From the NCBI RefSeq assembly GCF_009937955.1, contig NZ_AP018439.1, positions 248,001 through 312,000 of the forward strand: DNA of 64,000 nucleotides. Direction: 5' to 3'. Below, piece after piece: positions 1 to 7,895 of this stretch. The translations under genes were made by a program, and so were the position numbers. How positions within the stretch are numbered: position 1 is the first letter of the stretch; each line of letters begins with the position of its first letter. The notes beneath the pieces were generated by a model that made no database searches, was not told the DNA's origin, and saw nothing but the letters and a program-made list of their open reading frames with translations. The stretch is from Undibacterium sp. KW1 (lineage in GTDB: Bacteria > Pseudomonadota > Gammaproteobacteria > Burkholderiales > Burkholderiaceae_D).

Positions 1-499
1 ATGATCCAGGCGGCATCCATCCTTTCGCGCTTTGATATTGTATCTCCAGCCATTCGCCATGACAGCTTTGTACTGATGCTCCTGCCTCTGCAGGGATTTT
101 TCCTGTCATCGCGCTCTGTGCCATCGGGCTGGCACGCAGGCTGACGCCTGTGCGTGCATTGATACCGGTCAGGGGCGCGTATACCCAGCCTTCTCCTTTG
201 AAATATACTTCGCCGGCCACGCCGCTGACCTGGCGAACCCGCAGCCATTTTCCGGCAGAGCCTGTGATTTCCATTTGTGAATCACTGTCTTTGATGTTGG
301 CCAACACCTTGTGTTCAGAACCCGGGCCGCTGCGGATATTGCTGCCACCGGCGTCAGGGTCAATGGAAAAAACTTTGAGCTTGCATGCAGTCACTTCAGG
401 CTCGGCATGCGCCACATTGCTGTACAGCGCGCTGCTCATGAGCAGTAAACTGCAAAAACAGCAGGCGCTAGTTTTGGATAGGGAGAGTGGCGTATTCAT
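1..499 (-). CDS. Secreted SH3-domain protein, 3' end beyond the window
   Basis: Reading leftward from an ATG at 497-499, the frame stays open to the window edge, giving about 166 residues with no stop. The first ~35 residues form a signal peptide ending near AHA. Two bacterial SH3-like repeats follow. The first contains NIRSGPGSEHKVL and ends near GWVYAPL; the second contains GVSLRASPMA and ends near KGWM. Such tandem SH3b modules usually bind peptidoglycan or partner proteins in the periplasm. No catalytic domain is visible in the part seen. The domain call is sound; the function is unknown. The 3' end lies outside the window. Confidence 0.8.
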   Translation of the reverse strand, partial: MNTPLSLSKTSACCFCSLLLMSSALYSNVAHAEPEVTACKLKVFSIDPDAGGSNIRSGPGSEHKVLANIKDSDSQMEITGSAGKWLRVRQVSGVAGEVYFKGEGWVYAPLTGINARTGVSLRASPMAQSAMTGKIPAEAGASVQSCHGEWLEIQYQSAKGWMPPGS

Positions 500-724
500 A
501 GTCACCGCAATTGGGTGTAAAGGTATTAAGTGGATGGAAAACCAGCGCGAAAAGTCTAGCATGCTTTACTCAAGGCCAGACAGGAATTGCAGCAGATAAG
601 ACAATTGAATTGGGTTCTTGCTCTTCAAAGAGTGAAACAGTAGGTAATCGCTGCTATGCCAGTGTTTTTATTGATGACAGTTTATACTATGCATCATCCC
701 CCTTCAAAAATAGATGCCTGCGCA

Positions 725-1366
725 ATGACTACTTCCACGACCCAGAAAAAAACTGTCCTGCAAGCCACTGATCTTACTTTTCAATATCCCGACCATTCTT
801 TGTTCACCAACTGGTCGTATGATATACCCGCAGGTATTACGCTGGTGCTCGGTGGTGATGGCCGGGGCAAGACCAGTTTGCTGCAATTGCTGGCAGGTGA
901 ATTAACTGTGCAAAGCGGGCAATTGCAGATAGAGGATGTGGCCTTGTCTGCGCAGCCTGATGTATACCGCAGCCAGGTATTCTGGGTAGACCCGCGTACG
1001 GATGTTTATGATCAGATGCCTGTACCGGACTATTTCGCTCTCGTGCGCAAGGCATACCCCGGTTTTGATGATGCGGTATTGGCACAAGCCATAGAGGGTC
1101 TTGGTTTGACACCGCATATCAACAAGCAGATGTTCATGTTATCGACAGGCAGCAAGCGCAAGGCCTGGCTGGCGGCAGCTTTTGCTGCCGGTGCGACCAT
1201 CAGTTTGTTGGATGATCCTTTTGCAGCACTGGACAAGTCATCGATAGAATTTATCACAGCCATGCTGAACCAGCTTGCCGCGGATGCAGCCAGGGCCTGG
1301 GTGCTGGCAATGTATGTGAGGCCGCAAGGCCTGGCCTTGTCTGGCGTGATAGATTTAGGTGACTGA
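725..1366 (+). CDS. ABC transporter ATP-binding protein (orphan)
   Basis: A 213-residue ATPase of the ABC type. It shows Walker A GGDGRGKTS (~residue 43), a signature-like LSTGSKRK and a Walker B reading ISLLDDPFAALD. The signature lacks the usual second GQ (SGGQ becomes STGSK), as in CcmA-like and other short ABC ATPases. No permease or binding protein lies next to it, so substrate and direction of transport are unknown. The frame opens earlier at 656, but the ABC fold begins just after the ATG at 725; the extra 23 residues look like upstream leader. A -10-like TATACT sits at 683-688. Confidence 0.75.
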   Translation: MTTSTTQKKTVLQATDLTFQYPDHSLFTNWSYDIPAGITLVLGGDGRGKTSLLQLLAGELTVQSGQLQIEDVALSAQPDVYRSQVFWVDPRTDVYDQMPVPDYFALVRKAYPGFDDAVLAQAIEGLGLTPHINKQMFMLSTGSKRKAWLAAAFAAGATISLLDDPFAALDKSSIEFITAMLNQLAADAARAWVLAMYVRPQGLALSGVIDLGD

Positions 1367-1368
1367 GC

Positions 1369-1803
1369 TCAGTGCGCTGCATTCGGATAGCTCACAATAA
1401 TGCTCAGGGCTTCTGCCCCCGTTTGTTTGATACCCACTACTGCGCCCTTGTATAAGTAGGCGGCCATGCCCGCTTTCAGGGGCGCAGTCTTGCCATCTGA
1501 GGTCACGCTGCCTGTGCCAGAGAGCACATAATAAACTTCGTCATGCGCGATAGGGTGCAAACCTATTTCTGCACCAGGGTGCAGTATGCGTTTCCTGAAT
1601 TCCATGCTGCGCGGTGCAGGTGCTGCATCGCTGATGCGGTAAGCTGTGGACATGCCTATCGCTCCGTGGGGCGGTGGCTCATCGCGTTTGACTTCTTCCT
1701 CATTGATGATGCTCATGGCGGGGGCAGTATCCGCTGCTGCGGCCATGCATGTATTGCTGTTTGCCAGCAGCGTGCAGCAAAATGAGGTGAGTGTTATTTT
1801 CAT
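1369..1803 (-). CDS. Periplasmic cupin-domain protein
   Basis: A 144-residue protein with a probable signal peptide (first ~25 residues, ending near AAAADTA) and one cupin barrel. The metal-binding cupin motif 1 is seen as a glycine in HPGAEIG, then histidines in LHPIAHDE, followed by YYVLSGTG. Small secreted cupins bind a metal and act as dioxygenases, isomerases or ligand sensors; the substrate cannot be told from sequence. It lies just downstream of the LysR gene on the same strand, 12 bp from its stop, so the two may be co-transcribed. Confidence 0.75.
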   Translation of the reverse strand: MKITLTSFCCTLLANSNTCMAAAADTAPAMSIINEEEVKRDEPPPHGAIGMSTAYRISDAAPAPRSMEFRKRILHPGAEIGLHPIAHDEVYYVLSGTGSVTSDGKTAPLKAGMAAYLYKGAVVGIKQTGAEALSIIVSYPNAAH

Positions 1804-1815
1804 TGATACCCCTGG

Positions 1816-2727
1816 CTATGTGTTTTGATTTCCTGCGCTGGCAAATTCTGCTACCAGCAAGTCTATGAACAGGCGTGTGCGTAGAGGCAAATAGTGGCGC
1901 GATGGATACATGACTTGTATCGGTGCGCTGATATCTGTCCACTCCGGTAAAACTTCAAGCAACTGGCCGCTTTTAAGGGCCGCTGCCATGTCCCAGCAAG
2001 AACGCCTGACCAGACCCAGACCTGCACATGCCCAGTCATGGGCCTGTTCGCCATTATCGGTCAGCCAGTTGCCGCGTACCCTGATTGTTTGTTCTTCGCC
2101 GGATGTGCTCGAATGAAAATGCCAGTCTGCGTGCATGGCTGACGATGGCTGCATGAGTATGCAATTGTGCTGCAACAAGTCGGCCGGTACATTGGGTTTG
2201 CCATGCCTGGCGAGATAGGCCGGGGCAGCGCAAACGATGCGCCTGTTGTCTGCCAGTGTGCGCGCAAGCAGGCGTGAGTCAGTATTGGCCCCTATCCTGA
2301 TGGCGCAATCGAAACCGGATGCGACGAGATCAATGAGCTGGTCGCTGAGCGACAGTTGCACCTGCAGCCCGGGATACTGGCCTGCAAATTTTGCCAGTGC
2401 CGGGCCTATATAGTGTCTGCCCAGTGCAACCGGTGAAGATACCCTGAGCAGGCCACGCGGCTCAGTCTGGCCTTGGCCCAGTTCAGCTTCTGCATTGGCA
2501 ACATCCAGCAAGATGGCCTGGCAGCGCTCGAAATATAGCGCCCCTTCTTCGGTCAGGCTCAGGTGGCGTGAACTGCGTTGCAGCAGGCGCGTGCCCAGGG
2601 CAGCTTCCAGCCGGCTCATGCGTTTGCTGCCTACGGCTGGTGAAAAGCCGAGTTCACGACCCGCAGCAGACAGGCTGCCACTCAGCACAGCCTGGACAAA
2701 TAGTTTCATATCGGCCAGTTCTATCAT
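1816..2727 (-). CDS. LysR-family transcriptional regulator
   Basis: A 303-residue LysR regulator. The N-terminal winged helix (residues 1-60) contains LSAAGRELGFSPAVGSKRMSR and RLLQRSSRHLSLTEEG, followed by the periplasmic-binding-protein-like effector domain. The frame extends 27 codons upstream, but the conserved LysR start (MIELADMKLFVQAV) fits 2727 best. It is divergent from the SnoaL-like gene at 2869 and the deacetylase at 3424. The usual LysR arrangement suggests it controls those genes and itself through the inverted repeat at 2752-2790. Confidence 0.88.
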   Translation of the reverse strand: MIELADMKLFVQAVLSGSLSAAGRELGFSPAVGSKRMSRLEAALGTRLLQRSSRHLSLTEEGALYFERCQAILLDVANAEAELGQGQTEPRGLLRVSSPVALGRHYIGPALAKFAGQYPGLQVQLSLSDQLIDLVASGFDCAIRIGANTDSRLLARTLADNRRIVCAAPAYLARHGKPNVPADLLQHNCILMQPSSAMHADWHFHSSTSGEEQTIRVRGNWLTDNGEQAHDWACAGLGLVRRSCWDMAAALKSGQLLEVLPEWTDISAPIQVMYPSRHYLPLRTRLFIDLLVAEFASAGNQNT

Positions 2728-2751
2728 GGACAAATACCTTATCTTTTCAAA

Positions 2752-2800
2752 ATTGGAATAGATGCATTGATTATTAAGTCTATTTTCAATTAATTGGAAT
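2752..2800. promoter_or_regulatory. Candidate LysR operator region
   Basis: The divergent intergenic space holds ATTGGAATAG at 2752-2761 and its imperfect inverse CTATTTTCAAT at 2780-2790, with a further direct copy of ATTGGAAT at 2793-2800. Long AT-rich imperfect palindromes between a LysR gene and its divergent target are typical of LysR binding sites. Assignment to this LysR is inference from position. Confidence 0.4.
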
Positions 2801-2868
2801 GGTAGCACAGTAGTGTCCAGGCGAATTTCGCTTTACAACTCATTTAACCAGTAATGAAAGGAAGTATC

Positions 2869-3408
2869 ATGCATGCCAAATTTTTAGCAGGTCTTAGTCT
2901 ATTATTAAGTATTGATGCTTATGCAAGCGCAGCTTATGCGCAAGACTACTTGCCAGTACCGCGTAACATCGTTGCCGACAAGTCCATCCCGGCTGCGCAG
3001 CAGCAAAACATGGCACTGGCGGCACGGCGTTACTATGCTTTCTGGAATACCGGTGACGGGCAGTTTGCACAAGCGGCGCTGGCAGATAATTTCATGGACA
3101 GGAATTTGCCAGCTGGCCGGCCACAAGGTCCTCAGGGCGCCTTGTTTGCCTCAAAAAATTTTCGTGCAGCCGTACCTGACCTGAAGCTGGATGTGGAAGA
3201 GATGATGCTGGTCGGTGACCGTGTCGTAGGTCGCCTGCATTTTACCGGTCACTTTAGCGGCAGCTTCCATGGCCAGCAAGGCGATGGCCGCAAGGTCGAT
3301 TTCATCGCGACAGATATTTACCGCATAGCTGATGGCCGCATTGCCGAGAATTGGCATCTGGAAGATAACCTGACTTTGTTGCAGCAACTGGGCATCATCA
3401 AAAATTAA
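2869..3408 (+). CDS. Secreted SnoaL-like (NTF2-fold) protein
   Basis: A 179-residue protein with a signal peptide (residues 1-24, ending near AYAQ) and an NTF2-like SnoaL domain. Recognisable parts are ALAARRYYAFWNTGD, LADNFMDRNLP, VGRLHFTGHFSG and the C-terminal IADGRIAENWHLEDN. SnoaL relatives include polyketide cyclases and many small-molecule-binding proteins; the substrate is unknown. An upstream in-frame ATG exists at 2854, but AAGGAAG just before 2869 makes a good ribosome binding site, so 2869 was chosen. The gene is 15 bp from the next one and probably co-transcribed. Confidence 0.75.
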   Translation: MHAKFLAGLSLLLSIDAYASAAYAQDYLPVPRNIVADKSIPAAQQQNMALAARRYYAFWNTGDGQFAQAALADNFMDRNLPAGRPQGPQGALFASKNFRAAVPDLKLDVEEMMLVGDRVVGRLHFTGHFSGSFHGQQGDGRKVDFIATDIYRIADGRIAENWHLEDNLTLLQQLGIIKN

Positions 3409-3423
3409 TAGAGAGAGTTCACA

Positions 3424-4290
3424 ATGACAAACAAAATCACTCTGCCTGATGGGCAGTTCTGGCCAGATGGCATACGTATGGTGGTCTCTGTTTCCATGCA
3501 GTTTGAAGCCGGTGCGCAATCAGAGCATCAGAATGGTTCACCTTTTCCTGCCATGGCAGATACCAGCCTGCCTGATTTGCCAGCCCGCACCTGGTTTGAA
3601 TATGGTGCACGTGAAGGTATACCGCGCATGCTGGATCTGTGGGACAAATTCAAGATACCCGTGACTTCACATATGGTCGGGCAGGCGGTATTGCAAAGGC
3701 CGGAGCTTGCCAGGGAGATCGTGCAACGCGGTCATGAAGCGGCAGCGCATGGGCATAGCTGGACGCCGCACTGGACCATGACTGAGGCAGAAGAGCGCGC
3801 ATCGTATATCGCCAATATCGCAGCGATAGAACAGGCGACTGGCACACGGCCTGTTGGTTTTAATGCCTTCTGGCTACGTGGCACGCCGCGCACCCTGGGG
3901 ATATTGCAGTCACTGGGTTTTACTTATCACATTGATGATCTCAGTGCCGATGAACCGATGACGACCACAGTCAATGACCGCGCTTTTGCGATTGTGCCTT
4001 ACACCTTGCGCAATAACGACATTGCTCGCTTTGGGGCTGAGGGGCCATTGACGGCGCAGGCTTTTGCTCAGGAGTTGCGTGATGAATTTGATCAGTTGTA
4101 TATGGAGTCAGGATACAGGCGGCGCATGATGTCGGTCTCTCTGCATGACCGCATAGGTGGTACTCCGGCGCGTGTCAAAATGCTAGGGGAGTTTTTGCAG
4201 TATGCCCTGCAACATCCTGGCGTGGTCTTCATGCGCAAGGACAAAATAGCTGAGCTGGCACTGAGTATGCCGGATGTGCCTGTGAAGTAA
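3424..4290 (+). CDS. Polysaccharide deacetylase family protein
   Basis: A 288-residue cytoplasmic protein of the NodB-homology carbohydrate esterase 4 / PuuE-allantoinase-like group. The metal-binding motif is visible as AAHGHSWTPHW (H-S-x-x-x-H). The usual TFDDG motif is replaced by VSVSMQFEAG, as in the allantoinase-like branch rather than true chitin or peptidoglycan deacetylases. No signal peptide is present, which also argues against action on cell wall. An AGAGAG sequence precedes the ATG. Probably co-transcribed with the SnoaL-like gene and controlled by the LysR regulator. The exact amide or acetyl substrate is unknown. Confidence 0.75.
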   Translation: MTNKITLPDGQFWPDGIRMVVSVSMQFEAGAQSEHQNGSPFPAMADTSLPDLPARTWFEYGAREGIPRMLDLWDKFKIPVTSHMVGQAVLQRPELAREIVQRGHEAAAHGHSWTPHWTMTEAEERASYIANIAAIEQATGTRPVGFNAFWLRGTPRTLGILQSLGFTYHIDDLSADEPMTTTVNDRAFAIVPYTLRNNDIARFGAEGPLTAQAFAQELRDEFDQLYMESGYRRRMMSVSLHDRIGGTPARVKMLGEFLQYALQHPGVVFMRKDKIAELALSMPDVPVK

Positions 4291-4308
4291 TTGAGGACCA
4301 GCTGGGAA

Positions 4309-4340
4309 GGGGCGATGCTGTGTGTAAAAAGCATCACCCC
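4309..4340. terminator. Hairpin between convergent genes
   Basis: GGGGCGATGCT pairs with AGCATCACCCC around a short loop with one mismatch, between the stops of the convergent genes at 4290 and 4377. There is no clear U-tract, so termination is only likely from position. Confidence 0.35.
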
Positions 4341-4376
4341 GTCAAAAGCTGTTGTGTGGCAGAGTCAATCTCTGGT

Positions 4377-5135
4377 TTATACACCGCCAAAAAAGCGTAC
4401 CCATTTCGATACTTCATCGTCCGGGCCTACACTGCGCTCGGTGCAGATGTTTCTCCGGCCTGCGCCATTGTCTTTTAGCTCACCGGTATCGGTGATGTAA
4501 TACGCAGTGCGATACCACTCTTCTTCATTCTTGAAGTTGGGTTTGTGGATGATCATGGTTTGTATCATGGTCGGCATGACTTTGCCTTCCTTGGTTTTGC
4601 AATTCCATTTGACTGCTGAGCCTGTGTCATCACCTTTGATGCCTACCACCTGGTTGCCGCTGAATTGCTGCCAGCGTATCTGGTAAGTCACATAGGGCAG
4701 TTTGCTGGCAACGGCCTTGAATTCAGGGTTATCTTTGTTCGCGGGCACGGTATCGACGACAACCAGCAAGATCTCGACATTGCGTTTGAAGGGCATCTTG
4801 CGGTAGTTCGGACTTTCCCTGACCCAGTATGAGACAAAATAATTGCCTGCCTTCGCTTCATAGACTTTGCGCAATGATTTATCCGTGAACAGCGCCTCGC
4901 GTGATTCCAGCACCAGTTTATAGCCAAGCTGTTCACCTCTGACATTGATGGCAGCGTAGGCAAATTCACGGTATTTCTTGTCAACTGCCATGCGGCTGTA
5001 TATAGGGCTGTCGGCGCGCTGGGTGATGACATCGGCCTTCTGGTCCATACTCGGCAGATCGGTCCAGATTTGTGCTTGTGCTGCAGCACTGAGACCGCAA
5101 AGGGCAAGGCTGATTAACTGATGTGAAATTTTCAT
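4377..5135 (-). CDS. Secreted protein of unknown function
   Basis: A 252-residue protein with a clear signal peptide (SLALCGLSAAAQAQ, cleavage near residue 21). The mature part is mixed alpha/beta with two cysteines far apart (WNCKTK and ICTERS) that could form a disulfide. I recognise no family with confidence. It is the last gene of a tight three-gene leftward operon with a membrane protein (17-bp gap) and a glycine-zipper lipoprotein, so an envelope role is likely. Confidence 0.6.
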   Translation of the reverse strand: MKISHQLISLALCGLSAAAQAQIWTDLPSMDQKADVITQRADSPIYSRMAVDKKYREFAYAAINVRGEQLGYKLVLESREALFTDKSLRKVYEAKAGNYFVSYWVRESPNYRKMPFKRNVEILLVVVDTVPANKDNPEFKAVASKLPYVTYQIRWQQFSGNQVVGIKGDDTGSAVKWNCKTKEGKVMPTMIQTMIIHKPNFKNEEEWYRTAYYITDTGELKDNGAGRRNICTERSVGPDDEVSKWVRFFGGV

Positions 5136-5152
5136 TCTGTATCTATCAAAAG

Positions 5153-5773
5153 CTAGTCGACTTTATGGCCTATGGTCAAAGAGAAATGCTGTAATTGATC
5201 AAGGAAGGCCTTGTTGGAAATATAGACACTGACGATGCTGCGTTCTGCATCATTGATCCAGAACTTGATATAACCTATGGCTTTCTGCTTGATAAACAGT
5301 TTGATCAGCACATGAAATATACCGGCGCCTATGGCAGCCCCCAGCACAGCCTGGCCTTGTGGCGTACCGGCTGAGCCGCCGACCATGAAGCCGGTGATCT
5401 GCGTCCCGCCTGGTTCGAACATCTCCCAGCGCAATAACTGGCTGGCTGCTACGGTTTTCCTGATTTTGCCGTCGATCAGGAAAATCGTATTGGTGTGGTA
5501 GTTGATCGCCATCGCATTGTCGCCACAGATGTCGATGCAGGATTCAGTAGTGACCTGTGACATGTCACGTATTGCTTTGATCATGTCCTGATGTGCCTGT
5601 TTGGCTTTGCGATAATTCGCATAAAAACTGTAAGGTATCCAGAGTAAAATCGGGAGCCCGAAGATATTACGCAGGTACTGCTCGTGAACGACACTTGCCA
5701 GCAGGTATAGCAAAACCCAGGCAATCAATAGTGTGCGTACATTCGGGCGTTTGAGCAAACTCAGTATGACCAT
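5153..5773 (-). CDS. Membrane protein of unknown function
   Basis: A 206-residue protein with two N-terminal membrane segments (around TLLIAWVLLYLLASVV and FGLPILLWIPYSFY) and a later glycine-rich hydrophobic stretch (AVLGAAIGAGIFHVLIKLF). The last ~40 residues are soluble. No known domain is recognised. It lies between the lipoprotein gene and the secreted protein gene with 15- and 17-bp spacers, indicating one operon. Confidence 0.6.
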   Translation of the reverse strand: MVILSLLKRPNVRTLLIAWVLLYLLASVVHEQYLRNIFGLPILLWIPYSFYANYRKAKQAHQDMIKAIRDMSQVTTESCIDICGDNAMAINYHTNTIFLIDGKIRKTVAASQLLRWEMFEPGGTQITGFMVGGSAGTPQGQAVLGAAIGAGIFHVLIKLFIKQKAIGYIKFWINDAERSIVSVYISNKAFLDQLQHFSLTIGHKVD

Positions 5774-5788
5774 GATTACTCCGCGGCT

Positions 5789-6265
5789 TTACAAGGGCAA
5801 CACTTGCGCCATGTTTTGCGAATAGATGACCCGCACTGGCTGGCCTACGTAATAGTTGCGTCCCTGTTGTTCCTGGGTGACAGTGATCAGGCTGCCATTG
5901 CTGCGCAGGCGCACGACTATTTCCAGACCCGCTACGTTGACCACGGAGTTTTGTTCTGCGATGGAATTGCCGACTACGCCGCCAACCACGCCTCCCAATA
6001 CGGTACTGACCTTCCTGCCGTTGCCCTTACCTATCTGGTTGCCCAGGGCGGCGCCTGTCACTGCACCAACGACCGCACCTGTAGCCCCGGTTTTCCCCTG
6101 CTTTTGTAGCGTGGTTCTGCGCAAGTCCTGAATATCGCCGACGTCGCCAGTCTGTTGATCCTGAAAGCCACCGGCCCTGACATTGCTGTATTCATTTTGC
6201 GCGGGAGTGGTGGTGCAAGCCGTAGCGGCAACAAGAAACAGTGCCAGCGGAATAAATTTTTTCAT
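5789..6265 (-). CDS. Glycine-zipper outer-membrane lipoprotein
   Basis: A 158-residue lipoprotein. The lipobox is AATAC with the lipidated cysteine at residue 17. A glycine-zipper 2TM segment follows (residues ~60-105; GATGAVVGAVTGAALGNQIGKG and VLGGVVGGVVGNS), then a small beta domain at the C-terminus. The pattern matches SlyB/RcsF-neighbour type lipoproteins that sit in the outer membrane and support envelope integrity. First gene of the leftward envelope operon. Confidence 0.82.
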   Translation of the reverse strand: MKKFIPLALFLVAATACTTTPAQNEYSNVRAGGFQDQQTGDVGDIQDLRRTTLQKQGKTGATGAVVGAVTGAALGNQIGKGNGRKVSTVLGGVVGGVVGNSIAEQNSVVNVAGLEIVVRLRSNGSLITVTQEQQGRNYYVGQPVRVIYSQNMAQVLPL

Positions 6266-6607
6266 TTACAGAGTAGCCTCATGCAGAATTTACGGAAATA
6301 TGACGGTGTTTTCCCAAGCTATTATAAATATCAAACTATAAATAATTCCCGATTTATATTGTAAGTTTGTATTTCAAATTCAAACTTAATGAAGTTTTTG
6401 ATAATGTTTTTATTGTAATATCATTCAGCATTCCTGGATAGCGGGTGCAAGCTGCCGCATTGTTGTTACTTGCCAAAAATAGATCACAAGCTGGGCCCCA
6501 GCTTCATTTTCTTGATAAGCAAATTCGAAATGCTTCCTTGTTATTTAAAGGCAGTATTTTTATGATCGTTTTCATTATTAAACTCATTTCAATAAAGGGA
6601 CATCTTG
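6266..6607. other. 342-bp AT-rich intergenic region before metY
   Basis: This region separates the leftward lipoprotein operon from metY. It is strongly AT-rich in its left half. It contains a compact hairpin at 6488-6504 (AAGCTGG-GCC-CCAGCTT) and, just upstream, a GCGG...CCGC pair near 6443-6460. I could not match it to a SAM, SAH or other known sulfur riboswitch by eye. No open frame looks real. Confidence 0.4.
6488..6504 (+). promoter_or_regulatory. Perfect short hairpin in the metY leader
   Basis: Seven base pairs (AAGCTGG / CCAGCTT) with a three-base loop, followed by a T-rich stretch (CATTTTCTTG), about 100 bp before metY. It could be a weak terminator used for attenuation, or simply a structured leader. 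Confidence 0.3.
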
Positions 6608-7879
6608 ATGAAGCTGGAAACCATAGCAGTACATGGTGGTTACACACCTGATCCGACTACGCGCGCGGTTGCCGTGCCTATTTATCAGACCGTTGCCTAT
6701 GCCTTTGATAATACCCAGCACGGTGCGGATCTGTTTGATCTCAAAGTACAGGGCAATATTTATTCACGCATCATGAATCCCACCAATGATGTGCTGGAAA
6801 AACGCGTGGCGGAGCTCGAAGGCGGTATTGCCGGTCTGGCCCTGGCTTCTGGCCAGGCGGCGATTACCTATGCGATACAAACCATTGCCGAGGCAGGTGA
6901 CAATATCGTCTCTGCCTCTACACTGTATGGCGGAACCTATAATCTGTTCGCCCATACCCTGCCGCAGTTCGGCATAGAAACCCGTTTTGCTGATTACCGT
7001 GACCCTGAGTCCTTTGCCAAGTTGATCGATGCTAAAACCAAGGCAGTATTTGTAGAATCTATCGGCAATCCACTAGGCAATATTACGGATATCGAAGCCA
7101 TCGCCAAAGTCGCCCACCAACATGGCGTTCCATTGATCGTCGATAACACCGTGCCTTCCCCATATTTGTTGCGCCCGATAGAATTTGGTGCAGATATCGT
7201 CGTGCATTCACTGACAAAATACCTCGGCGGGCATGGCAATTCCATAGGTGGCATCATCGTTGATTCTGGCAAATTCCCCTGGGCTGAGCACAAAGAAAGA
7301 TTCAAACGCCTGAACGAGCCTGATGTCTCTTACCACGGCGTGGTATATACCGAAGCGTTGGGGCCTGCAGCGTATATAGGACGTGCCCGCGTCGTACCTT
7401 TACGTAATACTGGTGCTGCCTTGTCGCCCTTCAATGCCTTCCTGATCTTGCAGGGCATAGAAACCCTGGCCTTGCGCCTGGACAGGATTACCGACAACAC
7501 CATCAAGATTGCCCATTACCTGGATAAGCATGCGAAGGTGAAGTGGGTGAATTATGCCGGCTTGCCTGAACACAAGGACCATGCGCTCGCGCAGAAATAC
7601 CTGGGTGGTAAACCTTCTGGCATCCTGACTTTTGGTCTCGAAGGCGGGCGTGAAGCTGGTGGTCGCTTCCAGGACGCCCTGCAACTATTCACCCGTCTGG
7701 TGAATATAGGCGATGCCAAATCTCTGGCCTGTCATCCGGCCAGCACCACGCATCGTCAATTGAACCCTGAAGAGCTGGCAAAAGCCGGTGTCACTGAAGA
7801 CACTGTGCGTTTGTCGATAGGCATAGAACACATTGATGACCTGATTGCTGATCTGGAGCAGGCACTGGCTGCAACCTAG
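6608..7879 (+). CDS. metY: O-acetylhomoserine sulfhydrylase
   Basis: A 423-residue PLP enzyme of the Cys/Met metabolism family. It makes homocysteine from O-acetylhomoserine and sulfide in the cytoplasm, so it is the direct sulfhydrylation route to methionine. Seen: the substrate-loop YSRIMNPTNDVLEKR, VVHSLTKYLGGHGNS holding the Schiff-base lysine (~residue 205), and SLACHPASTTHRQL near the end, all typical of this branch. Length matches the family. An in-frame TTG lies one codon upstream, but the ATG at 6608 is preferred with AAAGGGA upstream. Monocistronic; the sulfur theme continues in the encapsulin locus 3 kb downstream. Confidence 0.92.
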   Translation: MKLETIAVHGGYTPDPTTRAVAVPIYQTVAYAFDNTQHGADLFDLKVQGNIYSRIMNPTNDVLEKRVAELEGGIAGLALASGQAAITYAIQTIAEAGDNIVSASTLYGGTYNLFAHTLPQFGIETRFADYRDPESFAKLIDAKTKAVFVESIGNPLGNITDIEAIAKVAHQHGVPLIVDNTVPSPYLLRPIEFGADIVVHSLTKYLGGHGNSIGGIIVDSGKFPWAEHKERFKRLNEPDVSYHGVVYTEALGPAAYIGRARVVPLRNTGAALSPFNAFLILQGIETLALRLDRITDNTIKIAHYLDKHAKVKWVNYAGLPEHKDHALAQKYLGGKPSGILTFGLEGGREAGGRFQDALQLFTRLVNIGDAKSLACHPASTTHRQLNPEELAKAGVTEDTVRLSIGIEHIDDLIADLEQALAAT

Positions 7880-7895
7880 CGGTCGGCCTTTCAGG

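Noticed and set aside
6300..6607. SAM or SAH riboswitch before metY
   Set aside because: No match by eye to the conserved cores of SAM-I, SAM-II or SAH classes; only simple hairpins are present.
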